A stretch of 64,000 bases of DNA from Lepraria neglecta (lineage: Eukaryota; Ascomycota; Lecanoromycetes; Lecanorales; Stereocaulaceae). Within the stretch, counting starts at the first letter, position 1; each line of letters opens with the position of its first letter. The notes under the pieces are model-generated. The model ran no database searches and had not been told where the DNA came from. It saw only the letters and a program-made list of their open reading frames with translations. Both the position numbers and the translations under genes were made by a program. The stretch spans positions 5,208,001 to 5,272,000 of the forward strand of contig CM065648.1 of NCBI GenBank assembly GCA_033220425.1, read 5' to 3'. Shown here piece after piece: positions 60,133 to 64,000 of this stretch.

Positions 60133-60643
60133 TTGATCAAATATGCAATTAGCTTCGGGATCAAAGCTATGAGTCTCAACTAGAATATCGCTAGTGAAAC
60201 CAACACTCAAGTACTTTGATGATTCAGTGAATTCACGCAGATCAAAATATGGTCCCTCATGGTCATAGCCCTTCAAGTAGCTTTGCAGTGGCAGCTTACT
60301 GTCTAGGGTCAATTCTAATAGGTCGTTTCGAGGTTTACACACTATCAAGTCTCTATTATGAAAACCATCCCCATGGAGCGTACGGCATTTCGGCAGGAAT
60401 AACTCTCTAGCCACGAGTTGAGTTATAGCTATGTGGAGGCTGAAGGCACAGCAAGTCTACCTGCTTCAGTGACTTAAAAAGATGTGCGATTTTCCTGATC
60501 AAAGGAGTAAATCCTCACTCGTACAATGGAACATCCCTTGCATGATACTCACCTAACTAAAACACATGACAGAAGCTAAATTTGGAAGTGCAGTTGATGT
60601 TGATTCAGACCTTCTAAGTGCTTAGATATCATTAGAATACTGA
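60133..60643. other. spacer with a possible minus-strand fragment
   Basis: A minus-strand frame from 60414 to about 60135 looks protein-like (SYLKGYDHEGPYFDLREF, then SVGFTSDILVETHS) but I do not recognise it. Its left part overlaps the acyltransferase on the other strand, so it may be a gene scrap. Confidence 0.3.
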
Positions 60644-61805
60644 TTACTTCGAGACTCTGGATCTTTGGATCTCTTCGCCGTCCTCTCTAGTCATGGCCTC
60701 CCACTTCCGCCTCAAAAAAGGCATAACCAACCATCCCATCACCACAGAAAGTAAGGAATCAAAAATTCCCCACCCTCTCTTCGGCGACAGTCCGATCATA
60801 CTGGTAAACAGAACCGAAGCCGCCAGTAAGTCCTCGCATATAATAAAATCGCCCTTGTCCACCGCTGCAATGATAAGAGCAGCCACCTTCTCGGAAGAAG
60901 GAAACTTGGTCTCCAGTTCTGCGGCGGCTAGGTTGGTTCCTTGAATGCGTTTCGTTAGCGGAGTCTTGGTTTCCTGCTCTAGCTTGAATCCGGGTGAGAA
61001 AAAATCGGCTGGGAAGGCACAGTGGATCGAGTAGGTGGACTTGGAGCTGCAGTATCGTAGCACTTCTATCCGCAGTGTATCCGCCAAGGCTCGGACCGCG
61101 CTTTTGGCCGCTTTGAGAGAAACAATGTTAGCGAGACCTATCTTAAGAGTGTCTATAATGATGAAGAGTAACTTACAAGTATAAGCAATAGAGCCTGGTA
61201 AGCCCAAGAACGCCGCGGCGCTGTTGATAAAGATGATCTGACGAAGCCTAGGATAAGGACCTGGTTAAGCCTCTTCTTTGTCATCCTCTGTCTAAATGTC
61301 GAGCATGGACTCTGCAGCATATGCGGAAGAGTAGTAGTTGTTCTTCATACAGTTATCAAAATCCTTGGCCTTGATATCCACAAGAAATCCGTTCTCTGCA
61401 TGGTTACCGCCAGCTGTACAATACAAGATGTCTGCAATCCGATGCTGTGCCTTGAAAGCTTCGTCAACCTGAAGACTCGGTCAGATCTTGCTGTAGCTTA
61501 TCCACCGTCTTTTCCCCACTGTTCTCCTGTCAGGGCAATACCTTAGACGCATCAGCCAAATCAATGGCAACGGTATTGACTTCTTGACTCTCCTCTCCGC
61601 ATGTTGCGATTATCTCTTGCTTTACTTCTGCCAGAGGACCTGGCCTGCGGGAGAATAAGGTGATATGAGCCCCTGTTCTTGGTCAGCGAAAGTGTCGTTC
61701 CAACTCAACCCAAAGCTTCACTACTCTAACCCTGGGCAGCCAACTCCTTGGATATAGCTTTTCCCAGCCCACCAGAACCGCCGGTGACAAAGACCGTCTG
61801 CTCAT
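60644..61805 (-). pseudogene. short-chain dehydrogenase, 3-ketosphinganine-reductase type, broken
   Basis: Enzymes of this type (TSC10/KDSR-like SDRs of the ER membrane) reduce 3-ketosphinganine with NADPH. Read leftward: TVFVTGGSGGLGKAISKEL (cofactor loop), an intron starting GTTAGAG, AHITLFSRRPGPL with EVNTVAIDLADASK, an intron starting GTATTG, ADILYCTAGGNHAENGF (family CAG loop) and KNNYYSSAYAAESML. Then come TAG at 61294-61292 (Trp expected, TGG to TAG) and TAA at 61267-61265, and LRQIIFINSAAAFLGLPGSI with the active-site Tyr. A 66-nt intron (61111-61176; GTAAGT, branch GCTAAC) joins AYT to SAKSAVRALADTLR, supplying the YxxxK pair. The end has KRGWGIFDSLLSVVMGWLVM, a C-terminal membrane segment, and a basic tail. 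No in-frame start was found. Two stops make it a pseudogene. A metabolite-pathway ketoreductase is an alternative to a sphingolipid role. Confidence 0.78.
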
Positions 61806-62504
61806 GGTGTCAGTGTGACCAGGGGTGTACCATAACGAGTCCTCTCCTTCGTCGAAGCGCTCACTTTACCGCGGAGGTCTTGATCTGCTTTCATCTTATC
61901 CAAATAGTACCCAGCTTATGTTATTTTGGTGCTCTAAATCCTTCAAGATGTCGAATTACTCGGCACAATTAGGTCTTCCACTCACGTTCAAACGTTCAGG
62001 CCAAAGAATCAGGATCAATCCACCATCGTCTTCTTGTCAAGCTCGGTGATATTGCCATTTACGCTCGAAGCGCTAGGATGAGGGCCAATCGGGATGTTCA
62101 CCGACCGCAAATCTCGCTCAGTAACTGTTCTAGGTGAGGATTAGGATTCCACTTAAGGGACGCCGTCTTTTGCTCTGACTCAGCTGGAATCCACCCCCGA
62201 CCATGGCGGGCGGGTCCGATTCCCGTGGGAGACATGGCACTTCACTGGTCTACGGGTACCCGTCCAGCCTCACTACATCCTGCGCTGGCGCCGCGTGTTC
62301 CCATGGAACTGGCGGGCGGATCCCTATTCAATTCGGTAGATGCCCCCTGTTTTCGAGCCGTTCAAATACTAAAAATTTCTGATTTTACCGTGATTGGCTT
62401 CTTCCATCTCAGTGACAGAGGGGGTATTGCACTATTAGATCGTCTTCTGTGTTCTCGATCTCACGTCTAATTATGGCCCCCAATCCTACCTTGATTATTT
62501 CACC
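61806..62504. other. divergent spacer, no gene seen
   Basis: Lies between the starts of the broken SDR (minus) and the broken hydrolase (plus), so it probably held their promoters. It has palindromic GC-rich words (GGCGGGCGGGTCC at about 62206, GGCGGGCGGATCC at about 62311) but nothing I can name. Confidence 0.4.
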
Positions 62505-63486
62505 ATGCCACTCAAGTACGACCGAGAATGGGCTGAGGCTACGGTTGCATTCCGCGCCGCCACGGCTGCCTTCAAACCAGCCTTGCATGATTTGCTCACG
62601 AGGCGTCAAAACCTCGACGCCAAGGCAGCCAGTCTAGCTGCTGCGTGCCCGCCAATCCCCTCTGACATAAGAATTAAAGTGCACTCCTTCAACTCCTTCG
62701 ACGACACATCTCTCTCTATCCATCAGTTTGCGCTCAAGTCTGATTATGACGGAAGTCTACGCCCTGCAATCTTCTATATACACGGCGGTGGCATGATCCA
62801 CGGGAAATCAACCGACCTATATGCACTCATAGCGCAACATGTTCGAGAATGCGGCGTTTAGGTATTTGCCATCGACTTTCGGCTTGCACCAGAATACTCG
62901 CATCCCGTACCAACTAAAGATTGCTTTGCTCGCCTGAATTGGGTACAAACACATGCTGCATAACTAAACGTTGACGCGGCACGGATTGCTCTATACGGAC
63001 ACAGTTCGGGAGCCGGTATGGCTGCTGGCCTTACGCTTATGGCCCGGGACCGCGGTTTGGAACCAAAGATTGCTAAGAAGATCCTGATAGCACCTATGCT
63101 AGACTCTCGGACTGTGACAGCGGAAGTTGACAAGGAGATGGAGTCGTTGATCGTTAGCTGGCACCTAGACGATAATCTGACAGGATGGTCGGTATATCTA
63201 GGTCGAAATTGGGTAGAGGAAGAGTCGTAGATCTGGTATATGCGAGTCTATCGCGCGCGAGAAGCTTGGAAGGCCTTCCGGATACGTATATCGAAGTTGG
63301 GGGTTTAGATCTATTTAGGGTTGGTTGAGTGTGTAGAGTATGCGGCAAGACTGGCTAAGAGTGGAGTAACAGCAGACTTTCATCTATATCCAGGAGTGCC
63401 GCATCTGTTTGATTCGCTTGCTCCAGAGGTAGATGTTGCCAGAAGGGCAAAAGCAAATCAGCTAGCAGCATTTAAGAGCTTTTAGG
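62505..63486 (+). pseudogene. alpha/beta-hydrolase (HSL-type esterase/lipase), broken
   Basis: Serine hydrolase of the hormone-sensitive-lipase group, cutting esters of small molecules. From ATG 62505 the frame reads MPLKYDREWAEATVAFRAAT, IFYIHGGGMIHGKS (oxyanion HGGG), TAG at 62859-62861, FAIDFRLAPEYSHP, TAA at 62961-62963, then ALYGHSSGAGMAAGLTLMAR, whose GHSSG is the nucleophile elbow. After a TAG at 63228 the coding sense moves to another frame (RARSLEGLPDTYIEVGGLDL, with the acid-loop Asp) and returns to the first for EYAARLAKSGVTADFHLYPG and VPHLFDSLAPEV, with the catalytic His, ending at TAG 63484-63486. Three or more stops and two frame changes. All catalytic residues are still readable, so decay is recent on the family scale. 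It may have belonged with the acyltransferase and dioxygenase. Confidence 0.8.
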
Positions 63487-64000
63487 TCACCTCGACCTTC
63501 ATCGTGTGAACCTGCTCACAGTTTAATGAACGTCTGGGTAAGATTCTCCATTTGGTTGACATGTGCCCGTCTCTATACCTCCATTACTGATATTCCTCTG
63601 TCACCCAGTAGTAAGCCAATTAGATTGGTCAGTACCTTGCTTCGCCCGTCGGTCTTTGTGTTCGTATTCCTAATAACCGGTTAATCCGCAGTGATAGCCG
63701 CTATTGCCAGTCGCTCGGTGACCTTCGCTACTGGTGTTCGGGTCCTCAGAAGTGCTACTTAGTCCTCGAGTTGGGCCGCGGTCGGTATTTGGATCGGTCG
63801 AAGTGCCAGGAGCCGTCGGCGCGATTCTGCACCAGAAGCCGTTGTCGCTACTTGAAATTGCATCTGTGTTTTTCTCTCACTGCCGTCGTCCTCAGCCCCA
63901 GGGAGCACAAGCTTTTCCTGTTCTATTGCTTGTGTTGTCTTGGTACCCTCGCGGCGATCGATACATCAGATTATAGACTTTCTACGCAATACTATTTGAT
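63487..64000. other. trailing stretch, no recognised gene
   Basis: Ordinary composition. One plus-strand frame (63734-63976) is open but shows no motif. Confidence 0.35.

Noticed and set aside
1-64000. tRNA or rRNA genes
   Set aside because: I looked for the usual tRNA box words and rRNA-like stretches and found nothing I could defend.

Overview
The window reads as a filamentous ascomycete (Pezizomycotina) chromosome in an accessory, possibly subtelomeric, region. Introns are short (about 47-196 nt) with GTAAGT/GTGAGT-like donors and CTAAC/CTGAC-type branch sites. There is a HET-domain gene, and long AT-rich blocks show loss of CA/TG and gain of TA dinucleotides while CG is kept, which is the mark of repeat-induced point mutation (RIP). 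I cannot name the species.

Layout. (1) 1-13.4 kb is a gene-bearing arm: a broken BTB gene, two unrecognised reading frames, a RING-finger gene, a minisatellite, an intact enoyl-reductase-like MDR oxidoreductase, a broken zinc alcohol dehydrogenase, an intact 14-TM MFS exporter and an intact GST-like gene. (2) 13.4-39.06 kb is one nested block of RIP-mutated retroelements. An unclassified repeat (C) holds a Gypsy chromovirus (A1, 13565-38365, target duplication GTTCT). A1 holds a tyrosine-recombinase retroelement with PAT/Ngaro-type split direct repeats (13792-18364), a GC-richer tandem-repeat insert (about 20611-21540) and a second Gypsy (B1, 24432-37769). B1 in turn holds a third Gypsy (B2, 30317-37020, target duplication CGGAG). 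(3) 39.06-43.2 kb is an unmutated island with an intact HET gene and a broken GFA-family gene. (4) 43.2-48.2 kb is a second, inverted Gypsy A copy, another C copy and LTR fragments. (5) 48.2-64 kb is a decayed, metabolite-cluster-like arm: an NRPS adenylation relic, a broken phytanoyl-CoA-dioxygenase-type gene, an intact MFS exporter, a BAHD-type acyltransferase split by a Copia element, a broken 3-ketosphinganine-reductase-type SDR and a broken alpha/beta hydrolase.

How it fits together. The intact genes (enoyl reductase, MFS, GST, HET, MFS, RING) are detoxification, export and recognition genes typical of fungal accessory regions. The broken ones are mostly tailoring enzymes of secondary metabolism. 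Several of their in-frame stops are the kind made by C-to-T or G-to-A change, so mutation linked to the neighbouring repeats may have helped to erode them. That link is inference.

All retroelements are treated as fossils: all are broken. Function calls rest on motif recognition by eye; no database search was run.
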